DNA of 64,000 nt, taken from Labilithrix sp. (GTDB lineage Bacteria; Myxococcota_A; Polyangia; Polyangiales; Polyangiaceae). Shown here piece by piece: positions 17,683 to 25,979 of this stretch. A program made the translations under genes and the position numbers. The stretch is taken from positions 186,001 through 250,000 of the forward strand of contig JAHBWE010000016.1 of the NCBI GenBank assembly GCA_019637155.1, in the 5' to 3' direction. The notes below the pieces were generated by a model, which was not told where the DNA came from, did not search any database, and saw nothing but the letters and a program-made list of their open reading frames with translations. How positions within the stretch are numbered: the stretch's first letter is position 1; each line of letters begins with the position of its first letter.

Positions 17683-17758
17683 CGAGAGGGCTCTGCCCTC
17701 TCGAGCTCTCCCGCCGGGGGTTTCTTCGCGCGCGGGGCGCGCGCTCCGACGCCCCCGG
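17683..17758 (+). repeat. Structured dispersed repeat, copy E (divergent member)
   Basis: Hairpin 1 is CGAGAGGGC (17683-17691), loop TCT, GCCCTCTCG (17695-17703), a 9-bp perfect stem with the same TCT loop as copy A. The second element has outer arms CCGGGGG (17714-17720) and CCCCCGG (17752-17758) around GCGCGC palindromes. The architecture is as in copies A-D but the stem sequences differ. It lies between convergent genes and could act as a bidirectional terminator, although no T-run follows. Confidence 0.6.
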
Positions 17759-17828
17759 ACCCCCGAGAGGGGGACCCCGCCAAGCATCGCTGCCGATGCA
17801 GGTCCAGCGAGCTGGTGAGCTTGCGGGC

Positions 17829-19562
17829 TCAGATCTGGTTTGGGCCGCGGCTCTCGGGGCCGAGGTTGGGTTGGCTCTTCGTGTTCGAGCCGGCGTGGAT
17901 GTTCGCCATGAGCTCTTGGAGGAGGTCGCGCGCCTCGGGCTTCTGCTTCAGGTGGTTCAGGAGCAGGGTCGTCACGTCGCTGAAGGCCTTCTCGAAGTTG
18001 AGGCCTTCGCGCGTGCGCGACGCGACCTTCTCGCGGCCGGCGTTGAGGTCCTCCTCGAGGGCCTCGGCGTAGCGCGCGAGCTGGGCGCGGAGCTCGTCGA
18101 TCTGGCGGCGGAGATCGCGCGCCTGCTGATCCTTCACGTTCGCCTTCTGCTCGCGCTCGCCGAGGGCTTCGCGGCGCGCCTCGAGCAGCGCCGCCGCCGC
18201 GCCCGAGCGCTCGTAGATCGCGCGGAGCGTGGTCGGCGTGCCGCCCTGCTGCGCGGCCTGGTCCGCCTGGGCCTTCGCGGTCGCGCCGGCGCGCTCGGCG
18301 ACCTGGACGAGCTCCCGCAGCTTCGCGGCCTCGGTCTGCTCCGCCGCGGCCTCGCGGAGCGCGCGCGACTCCTCGTGCGCGAGCTCTTCGACCTTACGAC
18401 CGATCTCCGCGCGGAGGGCGCGGCCGCGGCGCTCGAGCGACTCGAGCTTGCGCGTGTGCGAGGCGACCTCGCCTTCGAGGCGGGTCGCGCGCGAGGCGAG
18501 GTCCCACGCCTGCGCGACGCCGGTCTGGATCTCGGGCGGCGTGTTGCCGGTCGGGTAGACGCGGCTCACCATGCGCGAGAACAGGGCGGCGCGGTTCGCC
18601 CACTCGATGACGCCCGGCGACTGCGGCGGCGGCGGGGGAGGCGGCGGCGCGTTCTGCGGATCGGCGGCCTGCACCTCCCACGGCGTCGAGGGGAGGGCGC
18701 GCTGGAGCGCCTTCAGCTCCTCGTGGAGGTGGTGGGCGTCCTGGTAGCGCTTGCGCCGCTCCTTCTCGAGGAGCTTGAGGACGATGACCTCGGACTGCGG
18801 GAGCACGTCCGGCTTGATCGCGGAGGGCTTGGGCGGCGGCGCGCTCCGCTGCATCTCGAGGAGCGTGTCGCGATCGTTCGAGCGGAAGGGGAGCTGCCCG
18901 GTGAGCATCTCGTAGAACAGGACGCCGAGGGCGTAGAGATCGCTCGGCGGCCCGGCCTCTTCGCCGCGGGCCTGCTCCGGGGACATGTACTCCGGCGTCC
19001 CGAACACCGCGCCCTTCGGGGCGAGGCGCGGGTCCATCGCGAGGTGCGCGAGGCCGAAGTCGAGGATCTTCACGAAGTCTTTTCGGCCGCCGCGCGTCGA
19101 GAGGAGGATGTTGTCGCTCTTCAGGTCGCGGTGGACGACGCCGAGGTCGTGCGCGCGCGCGAGGGCGGCGCACATCTGCTCGAGGATGTCGACGGCGCGC
19201 GAGAGCTGCATCGGGCCCTTCGCGAGCTCGCTCGAGAGCGAGGTGCCGACGAGGTACTCCATGACGAGGTAGAGCTCGCCCTCCTCGGTTTCGCCGATGT
19301 CATGGATATCGATGATATGGGCGTGATCGACGCGGTTGGCGGCGCGGGCCTCCCGCAGCATCCAGGCGCGGAGGTGGGTCTCGCCGCGGAGGTCGGGTCG
19401 GATCAGCTTGAGCGCGACGACGCGATCGATGAGCACGTGGCGCGCGCGGTACACGACACCCATTCCGCCTTCACCCGCGCGGGCCTCGAGTCGGTACCGC
19501 CCGGCGACGACACGCCCGAGCATGGGATCCTGCGGCTTGGCTGCGCTGCGCGGAGTGTTCAT
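17829..19562 (-). CDS. Ser/Thr protein kinase with C-terminal coiled coil
   Basis: 577 residues. The kinase domain (about 15-290) has GEGGMGVVYRA, VALKLI, HRDLKSDNILL, ILDFGLAHL and GTPEYMSPEQARG, so it is expected to be active. A Pro-rich run (about 315-325) leads into roughly 230 residues of charged heptad-like sequence predicted to form a coiled coil (LEGEVASHTRKLESLERRG onward), ending in a helical domain. No TM helix or signal is seen, so it should be cytosolic. The coiled coil suggests dimerisation or a scaffold role. It is convergent with the TPR-like gene across structured repeat copy E. Confidence 0.9.
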   Translation of the reverse strand: MNTPRSAAKPQDPMLGRVVAGRYRLEARAGEGGMGVVYRARHVLIDRVVALKLIRPDLRGETHLRAWMLREARAANRVDHAHIIDIHDIGETEEGELYLVMEYLVGTSLSSELAKGPMQLSRAVDILEQMCAALARAHDLGVVHRDLKSDNILLSTRGGRKDFVKILDFGLAHLAMDPRLAPKGAVFGTPEYMSPEQARGEEAGPPSDLYALGVLFYEMLTGQLPFRSNDRDTLLEMQRSAPPPKPSAIKPDVLPQSEVIVLKLLEKERRKRYQDAHHLHEELKALQRALPSTPWEVQAADPQNAPPPPPPPPQSPGVIEWANRAALFSRMVSRVYPTGNTPPEIQTGVAQAWDLASRATRLEGEVASHTRKLESLERRGRALRAEIGRKVEELAHEESRALREAAAEQTEAAKLRELVQVAERAGATAKAQADQAAQQGGTPTTLRAIYERSGAAAALLEARREALGEREQKANVKDQQARDLRRQIDELRAQLARYAEALEEDLNAGREKVASRTREGLNFEKAFSDVTTLLLNHLKQKPEARDLLQELMANIHAGSNTKSQPNLGPESRGPNQI

Positions 19563-19844
19563 GTGCGGCTTTGCCGCGAGACTACAGCGCTCTCCGCGTT
19601 AAAGGAACAGCTGGATTTTCCCGCGTTTGCCTCGCTTCGGCCGCCGCTCCGGCGTGCTCGACGGGGTCGCTGTTTTCGGCGTGGTCGCGGGTTCGCTACT
19701 CTGCGCGTCGCTGCTTCGGCGCGGGTTGCCGCCCCGCCGCCGCTTCGCGCGGGTTGCCGCTCGGTCGCGCTCGCGGTCGGTGCATCTGCGCGTCGCAGGG
19801 TTGTTGCTCTGGTGCGCCTCCGGTGCGCCTCGGGGCGCCGCAGC

Positions 19845-20609
19845 TCAGAAGGCGACGTTCAGCACCGGGAAGCGGACCTCGTTCCCGCGGTTGTCGACGC
19901 CCATGCGCTGGCGCTCGGTCGCGCCCATGATCGCGCGGACCTCGGGGACGGGGACGCCGATCGCGAGCTGTCCGTTCCGCACGCCGACGAGCGAGGGGGC
20001 GGGGCGCGAGGGGACGTGGCGCGACGCCTGGGGAGCCTTCGTGCCGCCGCCGCTCGGGTCCGTCTCCGGCGCCGGCTGCGGAGGCGGCTCTGCGGGCGGA
20101 GTGGTGGCGGGCTCCGGCGAAGCGGGCGCGGGCGTCGCTGGGGCGGGTGCGGTCGGTGCGCCGACGACGCTGCTGCCACCCGGCTGACCGGGATCGGAAG
20201 TGGGGAGATCGCCGGTCGGCTTGTCTTCGCGAGCGCCTTCGGTCGCCCGGTATCGTGTGGCGTCGAGCGTGACGACGATGGCGGGGATGAGCGCCGCGAT
20301 GCCGCCCGCGAGGAGGTAGGCGGGGACGCGGCCGTCGCTCGAGCCCCGCTCGATGAAGTAGCCGCCCGCGCCGCCCGCGCCGGCGCCGACGACGCCGCCG
20401 ATCACGTACGCGAGCGTCGAGTGGACGCCGAAGATGGCCTCACCGAAGACGACGAGCTCGCCGCCGAGGAGCGCGCCGCCGACGATGCCGCGTCCGGTGC
20501 TCGAGACCTCTTCGGCCTGTGCGGCCGTTGGTGTCGCGAGCAGGGCACCGGCGACGAGAGCGCCCAGACCGAAGGCGCGCAGCTTCTTTCCGTCGAGCGT
20601 CATGGCCAT
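19845..20609 (-). CDS. Exported protein with Gly-rich membrane segments and Pro-rich linker
   Basis: 254 residues. A cleavable signal (LGALVAGALLATPTAAQA) is followed by GIVGGALLGGELVV and VIGGVVGAGAGGAGG, glycine-rich stretches like those of glycine-zipper proteins, and a hydrophobic helix LLAGGIAALIPAIVV. A Pro/Ala/Thr linker of about 70 residues leads to a small C-terminal domain (VRNGQLAIGVPVPEV, RFPVLNVAF). Function unknown; the cell envelope is the likely site. A second in-frame ATG two codons downstream is possible. Three copies of a 19-20 base direct repeat lie just upstream. Confidence 0.65.
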   Translation of the reverse strand: MAMTLDGKKLRAFGLGALVAGALLATPTAAQAEEVSSTGRGIVGGALLGGELVVFGEAIFGVHSTLAYVIGGVVGAGAGGAGGYFIERGSSDGRVPAYLLAGGIAALIPAIVVTLDATRYRATEGAREDKPTGDLPTSDPGQPGGSSVVGAPTAPAPATPAPASPEPATTPPAEPPPQPAPETDPSGGGTKAPQASRHVPSRPAPSLVGVRNGQLAIGVPVPEVRAIMGATERQRMGVDNRGNEVRFPVLNVAF

Positions 20610-20621
20610 CCCTTCTCGATG

Positions 20622-20677
20622 CGCGACCCTAACACGTCGGTACGCGACCTAACACGTCGGTGCGCGACCCTATCACG
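20622..20677. repeat. Three direct repeats of about 20 bases in a divergent promoter region
   Basis: CGCGACCCTAACACGTCGGT occurs at 20622-20641, then with one base missing at 20643-20661, then a diverged third copy (CGCGACCCTATCACGACG) at 20663-20680. The spacing of about 21 bases is two helical turns, so a regulator could bind the same face three times. The repeats begin 13 bases upstream of the minus-strand start at 20609. Confidence 0.6.
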
Positions 20678-20701
20678 ACGTTCAACCGGGTCTCAATTGA
20701 G

Positions 20702-20802
20702 GTCGGGGGCGTTGCCCCCGACACCCCCACCCCAGACACGGCCCTCGCGCTTTGCGCTCGGGGCGCTTCGCGCCCGCTTGCGCGGCCGCTTCTGGGGCCC
20801 CG
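20702..20802 (+). repeat. Structured dispersed repeat, copy B
   Basis: Hairpin 1 is GTCGGGGGC-GTT-GCCCCCGAC (20702-20722). The second element has CCCCAGA (20730-20736) pairing with TCTGGGG (20791-20797) and an inner GGGCGC-TTC-GCGCCC (20761-20775). It lies between divergent genes and ends about 40 bases before the possible -10 of the membrane-protein gene at 20856. Confidence 0.85.
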
Positions 20803-20841
20803 TTCCGCATCCAGCAGCGACGCGTCGGCCCCGACGTTGAG

Positions 20842-20847
20842 TATTCT
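20842..20847 (+). promoter_or_regulatory. Possible -10 hexamer (TATTCT)
   Basis: TATTCT ends 8 bases before the GTG start at 20856. It is one of several such hexamers at this spacing in the window and consistent with a leaderless transcript. No clear -35. Confidence 0.35.
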
Positions 20848-20855
20848 CGCGCGTC

Positions 20856-21854
20856 GTGGCTCGGTTGAGGGATCCTATCGCGCGGCCGGCGGCGGGTGCT
20901 GCGATCGTCGCGACGGCGCTGATCCTGAGCGCCGCGGCCGTCGGCGCGGTCATTCGGCTTCTTCCGTGGGTGCTCGATCCGGCGATCGGGTGGGGCACCC
21001 TCGCGCCGTTCGCGAAGAGCCTCCTCGCGGTTGCGGTCGAGGCGGCGCTCCTCATCGGCTGGCCGGTGGGGTGGGCGCTCGCGATTCAGCGGCTCGTCGA
21101 GCGCGGCGAAGCGCGTGTGCTCGCGTCGCTCGGCGAGCCGCCGGCGCGGACGGTCTTTCGACTCCTTCCGCAGGCCGCGGTCCTCGGCGGGGCGCTCGTG
21201 CTCTCGTCGGTCGTGCTCGGGCGCGAGGCGGTGGCGCCGGGGCGCGTCGTGAACGCGCTCCTCGTCGAGGGCCGCGCCACCTGCACGTCCGGCGCGACGC
21301 ACGCGGTCCCTTTCGTGTCGGCGACGTGGCTCTGTCCGCCCGAAGGCGCGGGGCCGCCGCGCCTCGTCGGTCGCGCGCCGCTCGGCGGGGTGGTGTTCAC
21401 GGCGGAGGAGGCGACGGTCAGCGACGACCTCCGGCGCATCGAGCTCGTCGGCGCGCGCCTCGCGCTGCCGTCCGCGACGGGCAACGTGCGCGTGCGCGTC
21501 GACAACCTCGTGCTCCGCGGCCTCGCGCCGTGGGCGCGGGCCTCCTCGCTGCCGCCTGTCCTGCGCGCCGGCGTCGTCACGGCCTCGGCGCTCGTCGCCG
21601 GCGCGGTCGCGGCGCTCGCGATCCTGCGCGCTCGCCGCCGTGTCGGCGGCGTCGCCGCGGCCGCGATCGGCGCCGCCGGTCCGCTCGCCGCGCTCGCGAC
21701 GCTCCGCGCGCTGGAGCTGCGCGTGCCCGAGTCGTCGCCGGGCGCGTGGCTCTTCCTGTTCTCGCTCGTCCCCGTCGCCGCCCTCGCCGGCGCGGTCGCG
21801 GTCGCCGCGATCGTCACGGCCTTGCCCGAGGCACGCGGCGCTGATAGCAAATAA
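20856..21854 (+). CDS. Polytopic membrane protein, weakly LptF/LptG-like
   Basis: 332 residues from a GTG start. Hydrophobic helices occur at about 13-33, 50-72, 103-120, and three more after residue 230 (GVVTASALVAGAVAALAIL onward). Between the two helix groups lies a soluble domain of about 110 residues. The layout (three TM, periplasmic domain, three TM) and the segment RLVERGEARVLASLGEPPAR resemble LPS-export permeases LptF/LptG, whose cytoplasmic loop has an EL-x-ALRA-G motif. The match is by eye and weak. It precedes tatA by 2 bases, so envelope biogenesis is plausible. Confidence 0.55.
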   Translation: MARLRDPIARPAAGAAIVATALILSAAAVGAVIRLLPWVLDPAIGWGTLAPFAKSLLAVAVEAALLIGWPVGWALAIQRLVERGEARVLASLGEPPARTVFRLLPQAAVLGGALVLSSVVLGREAVAPGRVVNALLVEGRATCTSGATHAVPFVSATWLCPPEGAGPPRLVGRAPLGGVVFTAEEATVSDDLRRIELVGARLALPSATGNVRVRVDNLVLRGLAPWARASSLPPVLRAGVVTASALVAGAVAALAILRARRRVGGVAAAAIGAAGPLAALATLRALELRVPESSPGAWLFLFSLVPVAALAGAVAVAAIVTALPEARGADSK

Positions 21855-21856
21855 GG

Positions 21857-22126
21857 ATGCTTGGCGGACTCGGAGCCCCGGAGCTCATCGTCATCGCGCT
21901 GATCGCGCTCCTCCTCTTCGGAGCGGGCCGCATCGCCGATATCGGCAAGGGTCTCGGCCAGGGCATCAAGAACTTCAAAGAAGGCATCAAGGAAGCGGAC
22001 AAGGACGACGACGACGAGAAGTCGGAGAAGCCCGAGAAGACCGCGAAGAAGAAGGACGCCGACAAGACCGAGAAGGCGGAGAAGAAAGAGAAGAAGGAAA
22101 AGGAAGAGGCGTCCGAAGACGCCTGA
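21857..22126 (+). CDS. tatA: Twin-arginine translocase subunit TatA/TatB-like
   Basis: 89 residues. A short N-terminal TM helix (APELIVIALIALLLFGAG) is followed by the amphipathic helix IADIGKGLGQGIKNFKEGI, the standard TatA/E plan with the FG hinge. The tail is almost entirely Lys, Glu and Asp. TatA oligomers form the pore element for folded proteins with twin-arginine signals. A likely Tat substrate (SRRAF signal) is encoded at 22736-23551. No tatC is in the window. It starts 2 bases after the preceding stop, so it shares that transcript. Confidence 0.9.
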   Translation: MLGGLGAPELIVIALIALLLFGAGRIADIGKGLGQGIKNFKEGIKEADKDDDDEKSEKPEKTAKKKDADKTEKAEKKEKKEKEEASEDA

Positions 22127-22148
22127 CCTCCGCGCTCGCTTTCGAAGC

Positions 22149-22727
22149 ATGAGCTCCGCGGTCAGCACGCCGTTCGTATCGCTCGAGGACTTCCTCGAGA
22201 TGGAGCCCGAGGACGGTGTGCGGCTCGAGTGGTGCGCTGGCATCGTCCACGCGATGAGCGGCGGGAGCCCCGACCACTCGCGTCTCGGCGCGCGCGTCAT
22301 CGGTGCCCTCCTGTCGATCGCGGGTGAGGACTGCACCGTCTTCGACGCGAACGCGGATCTCTGGGTGGACGCCGCGCAGTTCTTCGGACGGGCGGACGCG
22401 AGCCTCGTGTGCGGAGCGCTCCAAGTCCACTCGGTGAAGAGAGGAAACAGGACGCTGGGCGAGGCGATCACGAACCCCGTCGTGATCGTCGAGGTGCTCT
22501 CCCCGTCGACCGAGACCCGCGATCGCGGCGAGAAGTTCGTTGCTTACAAGCAGCTCATGTCGCTCGAGGAGTACGTGCTCGTCTCACAAGACCAGCGACA
22601 CGTCGAGGTACGCCGGCGCACGAGCGGAGGCTGGCGGAGCGACGTGGTCGCGGGCGAGGGGACGATCGCGATTCACGGTGCGCCGGTCGACCTCGACGCG
22701 ATCTACGGACGTCAGCCGAGAGCGTAG
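22149..22727 (+). CDS. Uma2 family (DUF820) putative restriction-fold endonuclease
   Basis: 192 residues. The Uma2 fold is recognisable: VSLEDFLEME start, RLEWCAGIVHAMSGGS, a conserved Asp strand (FGRADASLV), then NPVVIVEVLSPSTETRDRGEKF and YKQLMSLEEYVLVS, giving the D...E-x-L...K arrangement of the PD-(D/E)xK superfamily. The family is abundant in cyanobacteria, Chloroflexi and myxobacteria; its biological role is unsettled. A second Uma2-like gene with a different architecture lies at 28207. It converges on the dienelactone hydrolase gene with an 8-base gap. Confidence 0.85.
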   Translation: MSSAVSTPFVSLEDFLEMEPEDGVRLEWCAGIVHAMSGGSPDHSRLGARVIGALLSIAGEDCTVFDANADLWVDAAQFFGRADASLVCGALQVHSVKRGNRTLGEAITNPVVIVEVLSPSTETRDRGEKFVAYKQLMSLEEYVLVSQDQRHVEVRRRTSGGWRSDVVAGEGTIAIHGAPVDLDAIYGRQPRA

Positions 22728-22735
22728 TCCGTCGT

Positions 22736-23551
22736 TCAGACGCCGTTCTTCTTGAACCACTCGAGCGTCTTCTTCCACGCGTCTTCCGCGGCGGCCTTGT
22801 TGTAGGTCGGGCGGTAGTCGGCGTTGAAGCCGTGGTCGGCGTCGGCGTAGACGTTCACCTCGGAGCCGCTCTTGCCCGCCGCGATCTCCTTCTTGAGGAG
22901 CTCGACGTGCGAGACCGGGATGTGGGTGTCCTTGCCGCCGTAGAAGCCGATGACCGGGCACTTCAGCTTCGCGCCCACGTCGAGCGCCGACCTCGGCTTG
23001 AGCGCCGAGGGCGCGTTGGAGATCGGGCCGTAGTACGCCGCCGCGGCCTTGAGCTCCGCGCGCGCGGCGTAGAGCCAGACCTGACGGCCGCCCCAGCACC
23101 AGCCGATGCACGCGATGCGCTTGCCGTCGACCTTGCCCTGGCCCTTCGCCCACGTGACCGCGGCGTCGAGGTCTTTGGCGACTTGGTCGTCGGGCACCTT
23201 CTCGACGATCTTGATAATCTCGGCGAAATCCTTGAGCTTCGAGACGTCGCCCTCGCGGTAGTAGAGCTCCGGCGCGACGGCCATGTAGCCCGCCTTCGCG
23301 AGGCGGCGGCACATGTCCTTGATGTGCTCGTGCACGCCGAAGATCTCCTGGATGACGACGACGAGCGGGAAGGGGCCCTTGCCCTCCGGCATCGCGCGGT
23401 AGGCGGGCATCTTGTCGATCTTGACCTCGCCTGCGACGAGGCCCGTCGCGTCGGTCGTGATCGTGTCGGCGGAGACGGGGCTCACCGCGAGGGCGAAGCC
23501 GGTCGCGAGAGACGTGACGACGAAGGCGCGGCGGGAGACGTCCGTGTTCAT
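22736..23551 (-). CDS. Dienelactone hydrolase family protein, exported (Tat-type signal)
   Basis: 271 residues. The N-terminus MNTDVSRRAFVVTSLATGF has a twin-arginine motif and hydrophobic core, suggesting Tat export. The alpha/beta-hydrolase core carries EIFGVHEHIKDMCRRLAK, the nucleophile motif GWCWGG (a Cys nucleophile, as in dienelactone hydrolases), the acid in FYGGKD and the His in ADHGFN. It probably hydrolyses a lactone or ester in the periplasm; the natural substrate is unknown. A longer start 6 codons upstream would precede the signal and is less likely. Confidence 0.85.
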   Translation of the reverse strand: MNTDVSRRAFVVTSLATGFALAVSPVSADTITTDATGLVAGEVKIDKMPAYRAMPEGKGPFPLVVVIQEIFGVHEHIKDMCRRLAKAGYMAVAPELYYREGDVSKLKDFAEIIKIVEKVPDDQVAKDLDAAVTWAKGQGKVDGKRIACIGWCWGGRQVWLYAARAELKAAAAYYGPISNAPSALKPRSALDVGAKLKCPVIGFYGGKDTHIPVSHVELLKKEIAAGKSGSEVNVYADADHGFNADYRPTYNKAAAEDAWKKTLEWFKKNGV

Positions 23552-23684
23552 GGGCGCGACGTCTAGCACACCTGGCCGCGGGGGAGGCGAGGGCGTGGTC
23601 GCGGCTCGGAGCGCTCGCAGTTCTCCATCCCATCGGAGCGTTCATCGGCGAGCAGCGGAGGATGCGCGCGTCTTCGCGCGCGTC

Positions 23685-24542
23685 CTACGGCTGCGAGCGG
23701 GGTGCAGGGGCCGCAGGCCCCTGCGTTGAAGACCCCGCGGCCCAGACGATGGCGTCGTGGAGGGCGGTCGGATCCTCCGCGGCGTAGGTGTGGCCGACGT
23801 CGCCGAGGCTGACGAAGCGGACCTCCATGCCCTCGCGCTCGAGGCGCTTCGCGTCCTCCTTGAGCGGCGCGTACGCGGCGTCGCGATAGCCGGCCGCGAG
23901 GACGACGCGGCGGACGCCGGCGGCGTGGAGCTTCTCGGCGGAGGGGTGCGCCTCGGGCGCCGCGATGAGCACGAGGCCGCGGAACTTCACCTTGCCGCTC
24001 TTCACGAGATCGAGCGTGACGTAGCCGCCCTGCGAGAAGCCGACCGCGACGCCCGGCTCCGCCGACGCGCCCTCTGCCTCCGCCGCCTCGAGCGCGTGCG
24101 TGACGACCGCGGCGGGCTTCGTCGGATCGATCGACCACGTCGCGGTGCCGTTCGCCTCCGCGTTGTCCGCCTTCGGGCAGACGAGCCAGCCGACGTCGCT
24201 CGCGCCGTTCTTGATGTGGGGGCAGCCGTTCGCCGCCTTGCCGTGGATGCCGTGGAGGTACACGACCGTGAGCGGCTTGTCCGAGGTCGACGTCGACGTC
24301 GACGGCGCCGGCGCGAACGCGAGGACGTCGCCGCCGATCGTCTTCGGCGCGCTCGAGTGGAAACCGCGCGTCTCGCCGCCGAGCGTCGTCTTCTGCGTGG
24401 CGACCACGTGCACCGTGTGCGCCGTCATGGTCTCGTGCGTCGACGCAGCGGCGCGGCTCACGAAGACGGAGCCGAGGGTAGCGGTGACGACGAGACAAAG
24501 GACGGCCGCGCGGCGAACGCCGCGGGTGAACGCGATCGACAT
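23685..24542 (-). CDS. Secreted alpha/beta hydrolase (esterase/lipase-like)
   Basis: 285 residues with an N-terminal signal (AAVLCLVVTATLGSVFVSRA). The oxyanion-hole strand is VVYLHGIHG. The nucleophile elbow is VGFSQGGYV (G-x-S-x-G), and a late DVGHTYA supplies the catalytic His. An N-terminal insert with Thr/Ser repeats (STSTSTSDK) and paired cysteines (CPHIKNG, LVCPK) is unusual. The last 15 codons, GSSTQGPAAPAPRSQP, run through the palindrome at 23704-23724, so the C-terminus was altered or extended by that repeat. Confidence 0.8.
   Translation of the reverse strand: MSIAFTRGVRRAAVLCLVVTATLGSVFVSRAAASTHETMTAHTVHVVATQKTTLGGETRGFHSSAPKTIGGDVLAFAPAPSTSTSTSDKPLTVVYLHGIHGKAANGCPHIKNGASDVGWLVCPKADNAEANGTATWSIDPTKPAAVVTHALEAAEAEGASAEPGVAVGFSQGGYVTLDLVKSGKVKFRGLVLIAAPEAHPSAEKLHAAGVRRVVLAAGYRDAAYAPLKEDAKRLEREGMEVRFVSLGDVGHTYAAEDPTALHDAIVWAAGSSTQGPAAPAPRSQP
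23704..23724. repeat. Structured repeat, hairpin-only relative (copy F)
   Basis: GCAGGGGCC-GCA-GGCCCCTGC, a perfect 9-bp stem with a 3-base loop, followed by GTTGAAGA as in the copies at 32577 and 39606 (GTTGAGAG). It overlaps the last codons of the alpha/beta hydrolase gene. Membership is inferred from architecture and flank. Confidence 0.5.
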
Positions 24543-24604
24543 CGAAACTCCAGGGGTGGGAGGACCGCGGACTTGCGGTCGTGGTGACGGGCAGACGTAA
24601 AGCA

Positions 24605-24633
24605 GCGCGCGTGCCTATTCCCGGCACGCGCGC
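24605..24633. promoter_or_regulatory. Perfect inverted repeat in divergent intergenic region
   Basis: GCGCGCGTGCC (24605-24615) and GGCACGCGCGC (24623-24633), an 11-bp perfect stem with a 7-base loop. It lies between divergently transcribed genes (24542 minus, 24765 plus), so an operator is more likely than a terminator. There is no T-run. Confidence 0.5.
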
Positions 24634-24693
24634 AACTCTCGGATCTGAGGGCACATCGCGAGGGCCCCGGATTCCGTGACGTGTTTTTTCTCC

Positions 24694-24707
24694 CGCACGC
24701 GCGTGCG
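24694..24707. promoter_or_regulatory. 14-bp palindrome CGCACGCGCGTGCG
   Basis: A perfect palindrome sharing the GCACGCGC core with the inverted repeat at 24605-24633. It lies 58 bases before the aminotransferase ATG and just after a T-tract (GTGTTTTTTC). A dimeric regulator may recognise both sites; this is an inference. Confidence 0.45.
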
Positions 24708-24764
24708 TCCCCGGAAACTCGTCACCCGATCGGATGACAGGCGCTAAAGTGGCCGCCAGAAGCC

Positions 24765-25979
24765 ATGCCTACCTCTCTCGCCAAGCGTCTCGACGTCGTT
24801 CAGCCCAGCGTCACCCTCGCCATGAATGCGCGCGCCGCCGAGAAGCGCGCGGCCGGGATCGACGTCTATGCGTTCGGGGTCGGCGAGCCGGACTTCGAGC
24901 CGCCGGCGTTCGTGTTCGAGGCGGCGCGGAAGGCGATGGAGGTGAAGCCGGGCGTGTCGAAGTACACGGCCGTCACCGGCATCCCGCAATTGAAGCAGGC
25001 GATCTGCGCGCGCACCGCGGAGATCCGCGGCTGGCACGCGAAGCCGTCGCAGGTCACCGTCGCGGTCGGCGCGAAGCACGCCCTCTTCAACCTCGCCCTC
25101 TCGCTCTACGAGCCGGGCGACGAGGTCGTGATCCCCGCGCCGTATTGGGTCAGCTACCCGGAGCAGGTGAAGCTGTGCGGAGCGACGCCGGTCTTCGTCG
25201 AGACGACGGAGGAGGCGGGCTTCAAGATGTCGCCGCAGGCCTTCGAGAAGGCGCTCTCGCCGAAGACGAAGGCGGTCATCCTCTGCACGCCGTCGAACCC
25301 GACCGGGTCCGCGTACCACGAGGCCGAGCTCAAGGCGATCGTCGACGTGTGGAAGACCAAGAGCGACTCGTGGCTCATCGTCGACGAGATCTACGCCGAC
25401 CTCGTCTACGACGGCTTCAAGCACGTGTCGGCGGCGCGGCTCGCGCCGGACGCGCTCGACCGCATCGTCGTCGTCGACGGCGTCTCGAAGACGTACGCGA
25501 TGACGGGCTGGCGCATCGGCTGGAGCATCGCGCCCGAGCGCCTCGCGAAGGCGATGGACAAGGTGCAGGGGCAGAGCACGACGAACGCGACCGCGATCGC
25601 GCAGCACGCCGCCATCGCGGCGATCACGGGGCTGCAGGACGAGGTCGTGAAGATGCGCGACGCGTTCCAGAAGCGGCGCGACGTGATGGTCGCGGAGCTC
25701 TCCTCCATCCCGGGCGTGAAGTGCCGCACGCCGGAGGGCGCGTTCTACGCGTTCGCCGACTGCCGCGCGCTCTACGGCATCGAGTACAAGGGCAAGCCGA
25801 TCTCGAACGACGAGGAGGCCGCGTTCTGGATGCTCGACGAGGCGAACGTCGCCGCGGTCCCGGGCGGCGCGTTCGGCGCGCCGGGCTACATCCGCTTCAG
25901 CTACGCCACGAACGAGGACCGCATCCGCGGCGGCATTGCTTCCATCAAGGCGGCCGCGGAGCGCGCGCGGAAGAAGTAG
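24765..25979 (+). CDS. Aspartate/aromatic aminotransferase, PLP class I
   Basis: 404 residues. The fold-type I core is complete: VGEPDFEPP near the N-terminus, the cofactor-binding AVGAKHALFN, PAPYWVSYPEQ, CTPSNPTGS, VDEIYADLVYDG, the Schiff-base lysine in SKTYAMTGWRIGW, and the C-terminal substrate arginine in YIRFSYA. It most resembles the AspC/PatB-type enzymes of the I-gamma branch, transferring amino groups between aspartate and 2-oxoglutarate. Length is normal. The upstream 220 bases contain the two related palindromes noted separately. Confidence 0.92.
   Translation: MPTSLAKRLDVVQPSVTLAMNARAAEKRAAGIDVYAFGVGEPDFEPPAFVFEAARKAMEVKPGVSKYTAVTGIPQLKQAICARTAEIRGWHAKPSQVTVAVGAKHALFNLALSLYEPGDEVVIPAPYWVSYPEQVKLCGATPVFVETTEEAGFKMSPQAFEKALSPKTKAVILCTPSNPTGSAYHEAELKAIVDVWKTKSDSWLIVDEIYADLVYDGFKHVSAARLAPDALDRIVVVDGVSKTYAMTGWRIGWSIAPERLAKAMDKVQGQSTTNATAIAQHAAIAAITGLQDEVVKMRDAFQKRRDVMVAELSSIPGVKCRTPEGAFYAFADCRALYGIEYKGKPISNDEEAAFWMLDEANVAAVPGGAFGAPGYIRFSYATNEDRIRGGIASIKAAAERARKK

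Noticed and set aside
17683..17703. Hairpin considered as a simple intrinsic terminator
   Set aside because: No T-run follows on either strand and the same architecture recurs in the structured repeat, so repeat membership is the better description, though termination may still occur.
19563..19844. Possible small gene in the 282-bp gap before the exported-protein gene
   Set aside because: Frames are Arg/Cys/Pro-rich with no ribosome binding site; the repeated GCGCGGGTTGCCGC looks like low-complexity GC sequence.
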